A stretch of 64,000 bases of DNA from Nemertoderma westbladi (GCA_032718475.1 JAUCBJ010007021.1:1-64000); one strand, 5' to 3'; shown: positions 45,119 to 57,032, counted from the stretch's first letter. Program-made: numbers and translations. Notes: generated by a model not told the origin, from the sequence alone.

Positions 45119-46567
45119 ATGACGGAATTAATAGAAGATGACCTTGGTATTAGAGAGCGATATACTCTACCTTTACAAGCGTTTGTGGATAGCTTGATAC
45201 GCGGTGAAGCCGATCCGACTATTACGGAGGACGATGGTCGTTATATCGAACCGCCGATGTCCCAAGAGCAACTTACGCGTGAATTGGACTATCGAAAATT
45301 AACCGCTCGCTATACGCATCGTAATGGTACGTATATGGACTTCTTAACTACCGGCCATCCTATCGATTTACATGATACTGATGATGTGGACGCCGAAGGG
45401 GAAATGGTTCTATTTAAATATCATACCCAGCGGCGTCGTAACGATAAACCGAGAATAGATCACGAAAATTCTATTCGTAACAGACTGGGAAGACGAACCA
45501 ATATGTCTAGAATCTGAGGAGATTCAGCCTATCGCGCTCGGAACAGCGACAACGATTACATCCTAGAATGGTATCAAGGTCCACAGTGTCTCACTGCGTA
45601 CGATTATCGCCATGCCAACTATGTTTCTCGACAACGTTATCGGTTATGCGCATCGAGAGACCATGTTACGCCCATGGACACAAACGTCCGCTGTTCCTAT
45701 TTCCACGAACAACCGGCGATGGAAATTTATTGCGCGTATTGCAGATTTAATAATTTGCACATTTTTGCGGTTTGCCCTCAATTTATGACTCAATGCCATC
45801 ATTGTCAATTAAAAGGACACGCCAGCTTTGATTGTCCCTTTAATCATGATTTAGAGAGCGTAGATGAAATGATTGTACTACGTTATATCAGAGCTTGGGA
45901 AGCGAACGCTGATTTACATTGTGATTCACGCCATCGCTATTATCCTGGACGCGCTTACGAAGGAGTTTATGCGTTCCATCCTTATTTGTTTGCCTCCGTC
46001 GAGCAGAAATCGCGCCTATCAAGTTATGAACTATTGAAGCGCGTTGGAGAATGTATTTCAACCAAATATGTACGCAAATTTCTCAGGAGCATTAATCCGA
46101 GTGACATCAATTCGTACAACTTAATAAACTTTATCCGTCAAGATCCAGCCTATGGAGACTTATTTGTCAACTCACACCCCGAGTTACAGGAAGTATATCG
46201 ACGGCCTTACGAGTACAGAGCCCGCGAACGCGAGTTGGAAAGAACCATTAAACCAAGGAAGTTTCTAACTGCCTATGGTCCACCCACGGCCCTCGTTCAG
46301 ACCACTCGTAAAGGACCCGTAAGAGCGGCTGTCTTGAAACGAGCTCTCAAAGCCGTTAGACCCCTCTCCCCGGACGTTGATGTCAATCAACCCGGTACTT
46401 CGACCGGCGGATATACCGATCGCAATCCCATACCTTCTGATGCAATCATATTGCACCCTTCACCCAGGAGTTATAGCCCTCCTCGTAAAGTGGCTCGCCC
46501 CAAAGAGAAAAGGACTCTTGCTAGCTTTAAAAAACTGCGTGAACGCCGTCCGCGCAAGAAAGACTAA
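45119..46567 (+). pseudogene. BEL accessory ORF with tandem zinc knuckles, one in-frame stop
   Basis: Two segments, 45119-45517 and 45518-46567, lie in the same frame and are separated only by a TGA at 45515-45517. The first is an acidic segment from ATG (MTELIEDDLGIRERY). The second has two adjacent Cys-Cys-His-Cys units, CAYC...H...C and CHHCQLKGHASFDC (near residues 200-235 of the frame), then a charged middle part. It ends with a Pro/Arg/Lys-rich tail (PSPRSYSPPRK, KKLRERRPRKKD) suggesting nucleic-acid binding or nuclear targeting. It is not an envelope protein: no signal peptide or membrane segment is seen. A nonsense mutation or stop-codon readthrough are both possible. Confidence 0.6.
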
Positions 46568-46645
46568 CTGTTTAGAGTATTTTTATATTTTAGAAACTGT
46601 GATTTTGTATATTTTATAGACTTAAATCCCATTTTCTGGGAGCGG

Positions 46646-47836
46646 TGTAAAAGCTTTTGTGGGATAACTGATACGTTTGCCTTTGCTGGCCAGTTCCCCC
46701 CCAGTCGCTAGAATACTCTCAAAGGGATTTATAACTAAAATAGTGCAAGCTACCAGCTTATTGGCTGATGTGCTATACGGAGATATCTGGGCTCAGTTTA
46801 ATCGGCCAACTAGCTTAGAGAGGTTGCCTTAGCCTTGCTGCCCGTGTCGGCCAATAGAATTTGCGTGGGCGTTGATTTCGACCTATCCCAGCGCTACTGA
46901 ACTGAATTTCCTATCACTATGCTCATCCTCTGTGTTGAACGGGGCTTCGTGGAATAAGGGTTTTTGGTATACTCGTATAGTGGTAGTAGTCATATGATTT
47001 TATATGATTCTGTTGTTATGTTCCCATTTTTCGCCATAACACCGGCTTTTTGGGAAGAACTCTAGTAAAACTGCTTAAATTATCGAAAGTATAAACTGTT
47101 ACCTAACCTACCGATCAATCTAATCAATCAACCTACCTATTAATCATATTGTTTGTACTGTTATTTACCGTCAGTTATTAATTGTATCTATTTGTTGATG
47201 GAAATATTGCTCTTTGGAGAATACTGATAAATCACCCAAATTTCCCAATTTTCTTGATACACTACAGGTTAGAGAGACAGGCTATATATAACAATTGCGA
47301 TTTATATTAATGTGGTGTATTGAATCTAATGTTATTTAGCAGACCCTACATGAGTCAATTACTGCTCTCTTTATGTGTGATCAAATATACTGACGGTCGG
47401 CAGAATAGTGTGCATGATTGTGATTGGTAACAAAGTATTTCCTAAAGAATACGCTTTATACTTTAATCATAAGCAGTATCGTTGCGTTTAGTATAAGTCC
47501 TAGTTCTGTTTAAATAGATAGAGCGCCACGTCCTAAAGGAACTGTTAATATTTCCCGAAAGCCAATAATATCTGTCAGGAATTAATTATTAACGATCTAT
47601 CGAATAATACAGTAAGTTTACACTGCAACCTTACACTGCGATAATAAAATTTAAGCATCCGAATTCAGCCTCCCGGGTGTAGATCCATCGGGTGAATGAT
47701 CGCGCATGGGCTGACTTCGGCTAATGTTTTGTGTATTAGCATAAAATATCGTCGTATGCTAAAGGTGTTTTAATTAACTAAAAAACATATAAATTTTGGC
47801 AGGTTAAACTGCTAAAGGTCTTCAAAAGCGCGAACA
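46646..47836 (+). repeat. BEL 3' LTR
   Basis: 1,191 bp, same ends as the 5' LTR, preceded by a short purine stretch (gggagcgg) that may be the polypurine tract. Differs from the 5' LTR at three positions (46916, 47105 and 47784 region). Confidence 0.95.
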
Positions 47837-50800
47837 ACTTAGCATATTTCACTATAACGTACCATATTTCACTATATATTACCATATTTCACTATAACTT
47901 ACCATATTTCACTATAACGTACCATATTTCACTATAACGTACCATATTTCACTATAACTTACCATATTTCACTATAACTTACCATATTTCACTATAACTT
48001 ACCATATTTCACTATAACTTACCATATTTCACTATAACGTACCATATTTCACTATATATTACCATATTTCACTATAACTTACCATATTTCACTATAACGT
48101 ACCATATTTCACTGTAACGTACCATATTTCACTATAACTTACCATATTTCACTATAACTTACCATATTTCACTATAACTTACCATATTTCACTATAACTT
48201 ACCATATTTCACTATAACGTACCATATTTCACTATATATTACCATATTTCACTATAACTTACCATATCTCACTAAAACTTACCATATTTCACTATAACGT
48301 ACCATATTTCACTATAACTTACTATATGTCACTATAACTTACTTTATTTTACTATAACTTACCATATTTCACTATAACTTAGCATATTTCACTATAACGT
48401 ACCATATTTCACTATATATTACCATATTTCACTATAACTTACCATATTTCACTATAACGTACCATATTTCACTATAACGTACCATATTTCACTATAACTT
48501 ACCATATTTCACTATAACTTACCATATTTCACTATAACTTACCATATTTCACTATAACTTACCATATTTCACTATAACTTACCAAATTTCACTATAACGT
48601 ACCATATTTCACTATAACTTCCCATATTTCAATATAACTTACCATATTTCACTATATCTAACCATATTTCACATTTCTTACCATATCTCACTAAAACTTA
48701 CCATATTTCACTATAACGTACCATATTTCACTATATATTACCATATTCCACTATAACTTACCATATTTCACTATAACGTACCATATTTCACTATATATTA
48801 CCATATTTCACTATAACTTACCATATCTCACTAAAACTTACCATATTTCACTATAACGTACCATATTTCACTATATATTACCATATTTCACTATAACTTA
48901 CCATATTTCACTATAACGTACTATATTTCACTATAACTTACCATATTTCACTGTAACTTACCATGTTTCACTATAACGTACCATATTTCACTATAACTTA
49001 CTATATGTCACTATAACTTACTATATTTCACTATAACTTACCATATTTCACTATAACTTACTATAATTCACTATAACGTACCATATTTCACTATATATTA
49101 CCATATTTCACTATAACTTACCATATTTCACTATAACGTACCATATTTCACTATAACGTACCATATTTCACTATAACTTACCATATTTCACTATAACTTA
49201 GCATATTTCACTATAACGTACCATATTTCACTATATATTACCATATTTCACTATAACTTACCATATTTCACTATAACGTACCATATTTCACTATAACGTA
49301 CCATATTTCACTATAACTTACCATATTTCACTATAACTTACCATATTTCACTATAACTTACCATATTTCACTATAACTTACCATATTTCACTATAACTTA
49401 CCAAATTTCACTATAACGTACCATATTTCACTATAACTTCCCATATTTCAATATAACTTACCATATTTCACTATATCTAACCATATTTCACATTTCTTAC
49501 CATATCTCACTAAAACTTACCATATTTCACTATAACGTACCATATTTCACTATATATTACCATATTCCACTATAACTTACCATATTTCACTATAACGTAC
49601 CATATTTCACTATATATTACCATATTTCACTATAACTTACCATATCTCACTAAAACTTACCATATTTCACTATAACGTACCATATTTCACTATATATTAC
49701 CATATTTCACTATAACTTACCATATTTCACTATAACGTACTATATTTCACTATAACTTACCATATTTCACTGTAACTTACCATGTTTCACTATAACGTAC
49801 CATATTTCACTATAACTTACTATATGTCACTATAACTTACTATATTTCACTATAACTTACCATATTTCACTATAACTTACCATAATTCACTATAACGTAC
49901 CATATTTCACTATATATTACCATATTTCACTATAACTTACCATATTTCACTATAACGTACCATATTTCACTATAACGTACCATATTTCACTATAACTTAC
50001 CATATTTCACTATAACTTACCATATCTCACTAAAACTTACCATATTTCACTATAACGTACCATATTTCACTATATATTACCATATTTCACTATAACTTAC
50101 CATATCTCACTAAAACTTACCATATTTCACTATAACGTACCATATTTCACTATATTACCATATTTCACTATAACTTACCATATTTCACTATAACGTACCA
50201 TATTTCACAATAACGTACCATATTTCACTATAACTTACCATATTGCACTATAACTTACTATATTTCACTATAACTTACCATATTTCACTATAACTTACCA
50301 TATTTCACTATAACTTACCATATTTCACTATAACGTACCATATTTCACTATAACTTACCATATTTCACTATAACTTACTATATTTCACTATAACTTACCA
50401 TATTTCACTATAACTTACCATATTTCACTATAACTTACCATATTTCACTATAACTTACCATATTTCACTATAACTTACCATATTTCACTATAACTTACCA
50501 TATTTCACTATAACTTACTATATTTCACTATACCTTACCATATTTCACTATAACTTACCATATTTCACTATAACGTACCATATTTCACTATAACTTACTA
50601 TATGTCACTATAACTTACTATATTTCACTATAACTTACCATATTTCACTATAACTTACCATATTTCACTATAACGTACCATATTTCACTATATATTACCA
50701 TATTTCACTATAACTTACCATATTTCACTATAACGTACCATATTTCACTATAACGTACCATATTTCACTATAACTTACCATATTTCACTATAACTTACTA

Positions 50801-51198
50801 TATTTCACTATAACTTACCATATTTCACTATAACTTACCATATTTCACTATAACTTACCATATTTCACTATAACTTACCATATTTCACTATAACGTACCA
50901 TATTTCACTATAACTTACTATATGTCACTATAACTTACTATATTTCACTATAACTTACCATATTTCACTATAACTTAGCATATTTCATTATAACGTACCA
51001 TATTTCACTATATATTACCATATTTCACTATAACTTACCATATTTCACTATAACGTACCATATTTCACTATAACGTACCATATTTCACTATAACTTACCA
51101 TATTTCACTATAACTTACCATATTTCACTATAACTTACCATATTTCACTATAACTTACCATATTTTACTATAACTTACCATATTTAACTATAACTTAC
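47837..51198 (-). repeat. 20-bp splice-donor satellite
   Basis: About 168 units of 20 bp. On the minus strand the unit reads GTGAAATATGGTAAGTTATA, i.e. a near-perfect copy of the exon end GTGAAATTTG plus intron start GTAAGTTATA at 51199. The array begins exactly at that splice junction, and units nearest the exon are as regular as the rest. Variant units (aacgt, atatatt, tcactaaaac) recur with a higher-order spacing of about 819 bp (48661 and 49480). Confidence 0.93.
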
Positions 51199-51318
51199 CA
51201 AATTTCACATTGTCCCGGAGCCTCTTCATCGCATTGCAATACATCACCTTCGTAGGGACATTCACATTCGCAATCTGAAGGAGGAATGTCGCAGTCCATA
51301 ACTCCATCCTTACAGATG
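51199..51318 (-). CDS. Mucin-type CTCK protein, VWC-like exon 1
   Basis: 120-base exon (phase 2 in and out), acceptor GATTAACAG, donor TTTG|GTAAGTTA. It encodes CICKDGVMDC, CECECPYEG and CDEEAPGQCE, a VWC/TIL-like cysteine pattern that completes the FECGNVT of the preceding exon. The last ten exon bases (GTGAAATTTG) plus the first ten intron bases are, with one mismatch, the unit of the huge satellite that fills the next intron. Confidence 0.8.
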
Positions 51319-51477
51319 CTGTTAATCAAATAAACAATTAATTCGGCATAGACAATATTAGTGAACGGAAAACCGAATATTAATGAACATAAAATTCACA
51401 GGAACAATTACTAAATGTCTGAGGTTTCATTACTACCATCTATATTACTCATAGTAAATACACTAATATAAACTTAC

Positions 51478-51706
51478 CAGGTAACATTACCACATTCAAA
51501 CTGCTCGGTGTAGGTCCATCCTGGGGGGTAAACTCCGGTATCTGTTGTGCAGTTGCACTCCGAGATGGGACCTTCGATAGTTTCACCATCCGGTGGACAG
51601 CAGCCAGGTTCACAGTCGTCCTCGTCTTCGCATTCAGGCGACTGGCCCTCGCAGGTATACTCACACTTATTGGCGCAATCGCATGGGGTCAATGGCGGCG
51701 CGCATG
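51478..51706 (-). CDS. Mucin-type CTCK protein, TIL-like cysteine-rich exon
   Basis: 229-base exon (phase 1 in, phase 2 out), acceptor CCAATCAG, donor GTAAGT; only 159 bases separate it from the next exon. It encodes a trypsin-inhibitor-like (TIL) module of the von Willebrand factor/mucin type, with CDCANKCEYTC, a run of acidic residues, CEPGCCPPDGE, then the start of a VWC module (CNCTTD, PPGWTYTEQFEC). About a dozen cysteines in 76 residues indicate an extracellular disulfide-rich segment. Confidence 0.82.
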
Positions 51707-51774
51707 CTGATTGGATAAATATTGAAGATCAAGAGTAGACCTCATTGCACGGACTTAGACCTGCCTACTAGATT

Positions 51775-53356
51775 AACTTACTAGGACGAATAAGTTCAGG
51801 ACGGTAACATACTAGACGTTCGTGTAACGTACTAGTCGGACATGTAACTTTAACTTACGAGGCGGTAAGTAACTTACTAGACGGACATCCAACTTACTAG
51901 ACGGACATGTGACTTACTAGACGGACATGTAACTTACTAGACGGACATGTAACTTACTTGATGGACATGTAACTTTAACCTACAAGGCGGTATGAAAATT
52001 ACTAGACGGACATGTAACATACTAGACGGACATGTAAATTACTAGACTGACATGTAACATATTATAAGAACATGTAACTTACAAGATGGACGTGTACGTG
52101 TAACTTACTAGACGAACATGTAACTTACTAGATGGACATGTAACTTACTAGATGGACATGTAACTTACTAGATGGACATGTAACTTACTAGATTGACATG
52201 TAACTTCTAGACGGACATGTAACTTCTAGACGGCAAGTAACGTACTAGATGGACATGTAACTTACTAGATGGACGTGTACGTGTAACTTACTAGACGAAA
52301 ATATAACTTACTAGATGGACGTGTAACTTATTCGACGGACATGTAACTTACTAGATGGACATGTAACTTACTAGAAGGACTTGTAACTTACTACATGGAT
52401 ATGTAACTTACTAGGCGGACATGTAACTTACTAGATGGACGTCTAACTTACTAGACAGGCAAATAACTTACTAGATGGACGTGTAACTTACTAGATGGAC
52501 ATGTAACTTACTAGATTGACATGTAACTTCTAGACGGACATGTAACTTCTAGACGGCAAGTAACGTACTAGATGGACATGTAACTTACTAGATGGACGTG
52601 TACGTGTAACTTACTAGACGAAAATATAACTTACTAGATGGACGTGTAACTTATTCGACGGACATGTAACTTACTAGATGGACATGTAACTTACTAGAAG
52701 GACTTGTAACTTACTACATGGATATGTAACTTACTAGGCGGACATGTAACTTACTAGATGGACGTCTAACTTACTAGACAGGCAAATAACTTACTAGATG
52801 GACGTGTAACCTATTAGACTGACATGTAACTTACTAGACGGACATGTAACTTACTAGATGGACGTGTAAGTGTAACTTACTAGACGAACATGTAACTTAC
52901 TAGATGGACATCATGTAACTTACTAGATGAACATGTAACTTACTAGACGGACATGTAACTTACTAGACGGACATGTAACTTACTAGATGGACGTGTACGT
53001 GTAACTTACTAGACGAAAATATAACTTACTAGATGGACGTGTAACTTATTCGACGGACATGTAACTTACTAGATGGACATGTAACTTACTACATGGATAT
53101 GTAACTTACTAGGCGGACATGTAACTTACTAGATGGACGTCTAACTTACTAGACATGCAAATAACTTACTAGATGGACGTGTATCCTATTAGACTGACAT
53201 GTAACTTACTAGACGGACATGTAACTTACTAGATGGACGTGTAAGTGTAACTTACTAGACGAACATGTAACTTACTAGATGGACATCATGTAACTTACTA
53301 GATGGACATGTAACTTACTAGATGGACATGTAACTTACTAGACGGACATGTAACTT
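51775..53356 (-). repeat. 20-bp GTAAGTTA minisatellite after the TSR exon
   Basis: About 79 units; minus-strand unit GTAAGTTACATGTCCATCTA. The first unit is the real 5' splice site of exon 53359-53505 (A|GTAAGTTACATGTCCG). Variants (gacgtgtacgtg, aggaagg, acaggcaaa) recur in a larger block of about 330 bp (52260-52590, again 52590-52810 and 52985-53190). It fills almost the whole 1,652-base intron. Confidence 0.92.
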
Positions 53357-53358
53357 AC

Positions 53359-53505
53359 TTTCGCAGGTAGAGGCTGCACAAACTTGCATCTCGGATTCCG
53401 TATCGACTATTTCCCCATCCCGAATACATTCTCTCATTCTGGTTATCTTTCCGGCAGTGGAGCATGTCGCATCGCACTCTGTCCATGGTGTCCAGTCCTC
53501 CCAAA
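53359..53505 (-). CDS. Mucin-type CTCK protein, thrombospondin type 1 exon
   Basis: A symmetric 147-base exon (phase 1-1) encoding one thrombospondin type 1 repeat. It has WEDWTPWTEC, then CSTAGKITRMREC with the usual Arg ladder, and a closing VCAASTCE. Phase 1-1 is typical of shuffled TSR exons. Acceptor TTTTCTCAG, donor A|GTAAGTTA. The intron downstream of it begins immediately with a 20-bp tandem array carrying the same GTAAGTTA. Confidence 0.85.
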
Positions 53506-53614
53506 CTGAGAAAATTCAATTAAATTAATTTCGTTAACATCCCAATAAAATTACAAACACACAATTTCAAGAAATTAAAAATAAAACCATGAAAAGTGTA
53601 AATGTAAATGTATC

Positions 53615-54565
53615 CCGTTTGGTTTCCGTTGGAATCCACCGGCATTTCGAATAGAAATTAATGATATTCAATTGCCTTGGGTTAAAGATGCTACTCATCT
53701 AGGAATACTTATCGATTATAAGTGCCGTTTAACTGGTGATATTTTGAGAAAAAGGGGACAATTTATTGGTAAACTAAATAATATTAAGCAAGAATTTGGA
53801 TTTGCACATCCTAGTAATATTTTACAAATACAGAGATTATATGCAATGTCGTTTTATGGTAGTAATACCTGGAATTTGTGGTCTGATGAGTGCCGTAGAT
53901 TATTAACAAGTTGGAATATTAACGTTAGGATTACCTGTCGTCTACCATACAATTCTCATAGGTTCATAGTGCAGGAAATTCCGGGTTTTATGCACCCATG
54001 GGTGATTATTTGTAAAAATTTCGTAACTTTCAGCAATACTTTATTACACTCAAATAGGACGTGCATACGGTTTTTAGCTAAACTGTTGTTATCGGATTGC
54101 AGGTCAATAAGTGGTAGAAATTTACGTAATATTGCAACAGAGTGTGGTACTTCAAACATATCTATTTTAACCTGCATTAATTAGTACGAAACTTAAGTAT
54201 GTTTCTATTCCATCAGGTGAAGAATGGAAAGTAGAAGATACATGTAAAGATTTAATTGATGCCTTAATCAGTTTTTCGGTGATTCCGGGTTTCGAAGGTG
54301 AAGGTCAAAGTTTACTAAACTATATTTCATCGTGCTAGGAGTAAGTAAATAGTTATTTTTTCGTTAACTTTTGTTGTATGTATAAGTATTGTGCATATTG
54401 AATATAGTATATTCCCGTGCCATTTATACACCACACTACATACGCTCTTTATAATATGTGCTACTAATAATTACCATACTACAGTGCTGTGCCAATAATT
54501 ATTAATGTAGTGTTACTTTACTTAATTTGTACTTATACGTTGTATAATGTACGTAATAAACAAAT
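53615..54565 (+). pseudogene. 3' fragment of a non-LTR retrotransposon
   Basis: Plus-strand RT C-terminal piece: LPWVKDATHLGILIDYKCRL, LQIQRLYAMSFYGSNTWNLW and PYNSHRFIVQEIPG. It then has a frameshift near 54180, after which the frame resumes with KLKYVSIPSGEEWKVED and ends LLNYISSC at a stop. A 3' UTR ends in AATAAAC and tandem 'aaatc'. In the intron between repeat exon and TSR exon. Confidence 0.75.
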
Positions 54566-54766
54566 CAAATCAAATAGGAATCACTACATCCTCCTATTCA
54601 TAAGTTTCTGATTTGCAATCTATGATCTGTTTCGCTATTTGCAAACTGTTTTGATGCCCTTTGATGAACTAACAGGTTACATTTTTTTATTATCATTTGT
54701 TTTGTGTCTCACATATCAGAGACGGAGTTACGGTTATTGTGAACCTATACTGAATGTGCGAGACGC

Positions 54767-54792
<26 letters not shown>
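54767..54792. repeat. Poly-G tract (~26 G)
   Basis: Uninterrupted G run followed by ACTCGACGCAAAACCCGCC. Exact length is unreliable. Confidence 0.85.
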
Positions 54793-54798
<6 letters not shown>

Positions 54799-55255
54799 CG
54801 CAAAACCCGCCTTGGCGAATTAATACCCCGCCTCAATGTTAAATTCTCAATTTAGGAAAAGGAGCAGGTTACAGTGGCACGGTATTTTAACCAAAACAAT
54901 AAACTGAACACAATCGAACAGCTTTCAGTTTTATTTTTGAGAGTAATCATCTGGTATTTGCGTCCAATTTCCCATGGAGAGGGATGAATTTTTATTGCGT
55001 CCAGTTTCCCCCCCGAATGTGCCTGTGCCGTACCCGGACTGCGCGACACCCTGAATGTTATAGATTGGGACTCCCATCACTTCACTATATAGGCCCCAGT
55101 GTATGTCAATCAACGAGTTTGATACAGTCAAAATAATAATTTTCAGTCACCCAAAACAGGAAATTACAGTAATTTCAAATCAACAAATTACATTATAATT
55201 ATCAAAAGGCAAGCAAACAGTCGGCCGAAGTCGGAGGCGACCCGAAGGCTCTTCT
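54793..55255. other. Dispersed repeat sequence, no gene
   Basis: No coding frame supported. 54855-54920 resembles 28735-28800 (agcaggtta, aacaataaact), so part is a dispersed repeat family. Confidence 0.4.
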
Positions 55256-55257
55256 TT

Positions 55258-55868
55258 CGCTAGCTGCTACCCGAGGGTAGGGGTGGGCCGTGGGCGCTAC
55301 TCCTATTTGCTACCCGAAGGTAGTGGTGTGCGTTACTCCTATCTGCTACCCGAAGGTAGGGGTGGGCGCTAATCCTATCTGCTACCCTACGCTATGGGTG
55401 GGTGCTACTCCTATGTTGCTACCCTAGGGTAGGGGTGGGCGCTACTCATATCTGCTACCCGAAGGTAGGGGTGGGCGCTACTCCTACCTGCTACAGGAAT
55501 ATAGGGATGGGCGCTACTCATATCTGCTACCCGAAGGTAGGGGTGGGCGCTACTCCTATCTGCTACCCGAAGGTAGGGGTGGGCGCTACTCCTATCTGCT
55601 ACCCGAAGGTAGGGATGGGCGCTACTCATATCTGCTACCCGAAGGTAGGGGTGGGCGCTACTCCTATCTGCTACCCGAGGGTAGGGGTGGGCGCTACTCC
55701 TATTTGCTACACGAATATAGGGGTGGGCGCTACTCCTATCTTCTACCCGAGGGTAGGAGTGGGCACTACTACTATCTGCTACCCGAGGGTAGGCGTGGGC
55801 GCTACTCCTATCTGCTACACAAATATAGGGGTGGGCGCTACTCCTATCTGCTACCCGAAGGTAGGGGT
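55258..55868 (+). repeat. 36-bp minisatellite
   Basis: About 17 units of 36 bp containing gctacccgaaggtaggggtg and ggcgctactcctatct. G-rich runs (GG.AGGGG.GGG) could form quadruplexes. Length divisible by three gives spurious long frames. Confidence 0.9.
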
Positions 55869-55887
55869 GGGGTTAGGGTTAGGGTTA
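55869..55887 (+). repeat. Short interstitial telomere-type repeat
   Basis: GGGGTTAGGGTTAGGGTTA, about three TTAGGG copies, directly continuous with the last 36-bp unit. From 55888 to 57020 no other gene or repeat was recognised except a candidate microexon at 56499. Confidence 0.8.
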
Positions 55888-56498
55888 AATTTGTGTTTTA
55901 AAAGTAATATATTTTTAGGTGTGGAGGCAAACCAATTTGTAAAAATTATTAAAATTTACCTTATGCCGATAGTATTGATACTGAAATATTAATTTATCAT
56001 GTCAGCGCCTCAACGAAATTATTTAGCTAATTATTACTAATAATTACTTAGACTTAAATGCTAATAATTGCGATTAAATACTCGGCAATCATTTTGCGAG
56101 ATAAAGCAAGATGGATTATTAGTCTGGCACCTTACACTAGTAGTACCTGCCTTTGTCCTATAGATGTAATTAGACGTTGCCAAGTAAGTGGTGAGATGAC
56201 AGGACTGGTTTATGCCAAGGAATGAGAGAACTGGAAGTATAGAGTGACTAGGGCATTTTGATATCTTAATTAGGTTTAGATCAATTAAAAACACATTTCA
56301 TAAAGCAAATCAGTTGAACTAATTAACAACTATAATGTAATGGGGTATGGGGATTACATCTGTATAATGTTTAAGTATAAATATTTGTATCTTATACTTT
56401 AAAAAATAATATCCATTAAAAGTCATGTTTAAAATGCTGTTTTACCCAAACCAACATTAATTAATTAAACATTAATTAATTAACTGAATTTATCTTAC

Positions 56499-56540
56499 CT
56501 TCTCGAAGGCCATTCTCAAGGCCATTCTCAAGGAATTCAA
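56499..56540 (-). CDS. Candidate 42-base microexon of the mucin-type gene
   Basis: A strong donor (GAGAAG|GTAAGAT) on the minus strand is preceded by an AG (TTTCAAAG) that would give a 42-base phase 1-1 exon. It would fit between the repeat exon and the TSR exon without breaking the frame and would encode a short linker with LENGLENGL. The acceptor has a poor pyrimidine tract, and the gene reads through correctly without it, so it may be optional or not an exon. Confidence 0.25.
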
Positions 56541-57032
56541 CTTTGAAAGTTTCGAAACTGTTGCCAAACAACATGTATACCAAGTTTGGATGGATTTTAA
56601 AACTTTTAGATATTATTTTATTTTATTATTTTAGATATTAACGGTTAAAATTTGACGTTTAAAATTTGACATAACAGAACAACATAATAACAGACACGCC
56701 GATTGAGTTAGTGGTACCCGTATGCTAAGCTCGCTTACTTTCGTGGCTCGCCTCAGATTTATTCCAGATATGCATACTTATTAATTGTTAAAAAGAACAT
56801 TATTTTAATTCAGACATTGTTAAGTAATGTGGGGTAAATATAATAGGATATATATATATAATAAAATATATAAATAATATACATCCAGCATAATACTAAT
56901 GTAACAGGGCATATTAATCTCTACCGTATAGGAAAATATATTGCGTAGAATACTTTACAGTATTCAAGTCGGCTAGTCCGAATTAAACAGTATTATTATT
57001 ATTATTATTAAAAATAATATGAATGAACTTAC

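Larger units (their letters stand above)
34946..47836 (+). mobile_element. BEL/Pao LTR retrotransposon, internally deleted
   Basis: Complete insertion with two 1,191-bp LTRs (TG...CA) and a 5-bp target duplication ACTTA (34941-34945 and 47837-47841), as usual for BEL/Pao. The two LTRs differ at only three positions seen, so the insertion is young. The interior has a long leader with a hAT-like MITE, a Gag-protease ORF fused to a remnant of the RNase H/integrase junction, and an extra ORF near the 3' end. Reverse transcriptase and integrase catalytic domains are absent, so it depends on another copy. Inserted in the 20-bp satellite of the mucin-type gene's 18.6-kb intron, antisense to that gene. 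Confidence 0.95.

Noticed and set aside
45119-46567. Envelope gene for the BEL element
   Set aside because: No signal peptide, transmembrane segment or extracellular cysteine pattern; zinc-knuckle motifs point to nucleic-acid binding.
45674-46567. Nanos-type zinc finger in the BEL accessory ORF
   Set aside because: The Cys/His order is similar but the spacing is shorter than the Nanos family; two plain CCHC knuckles fit better.
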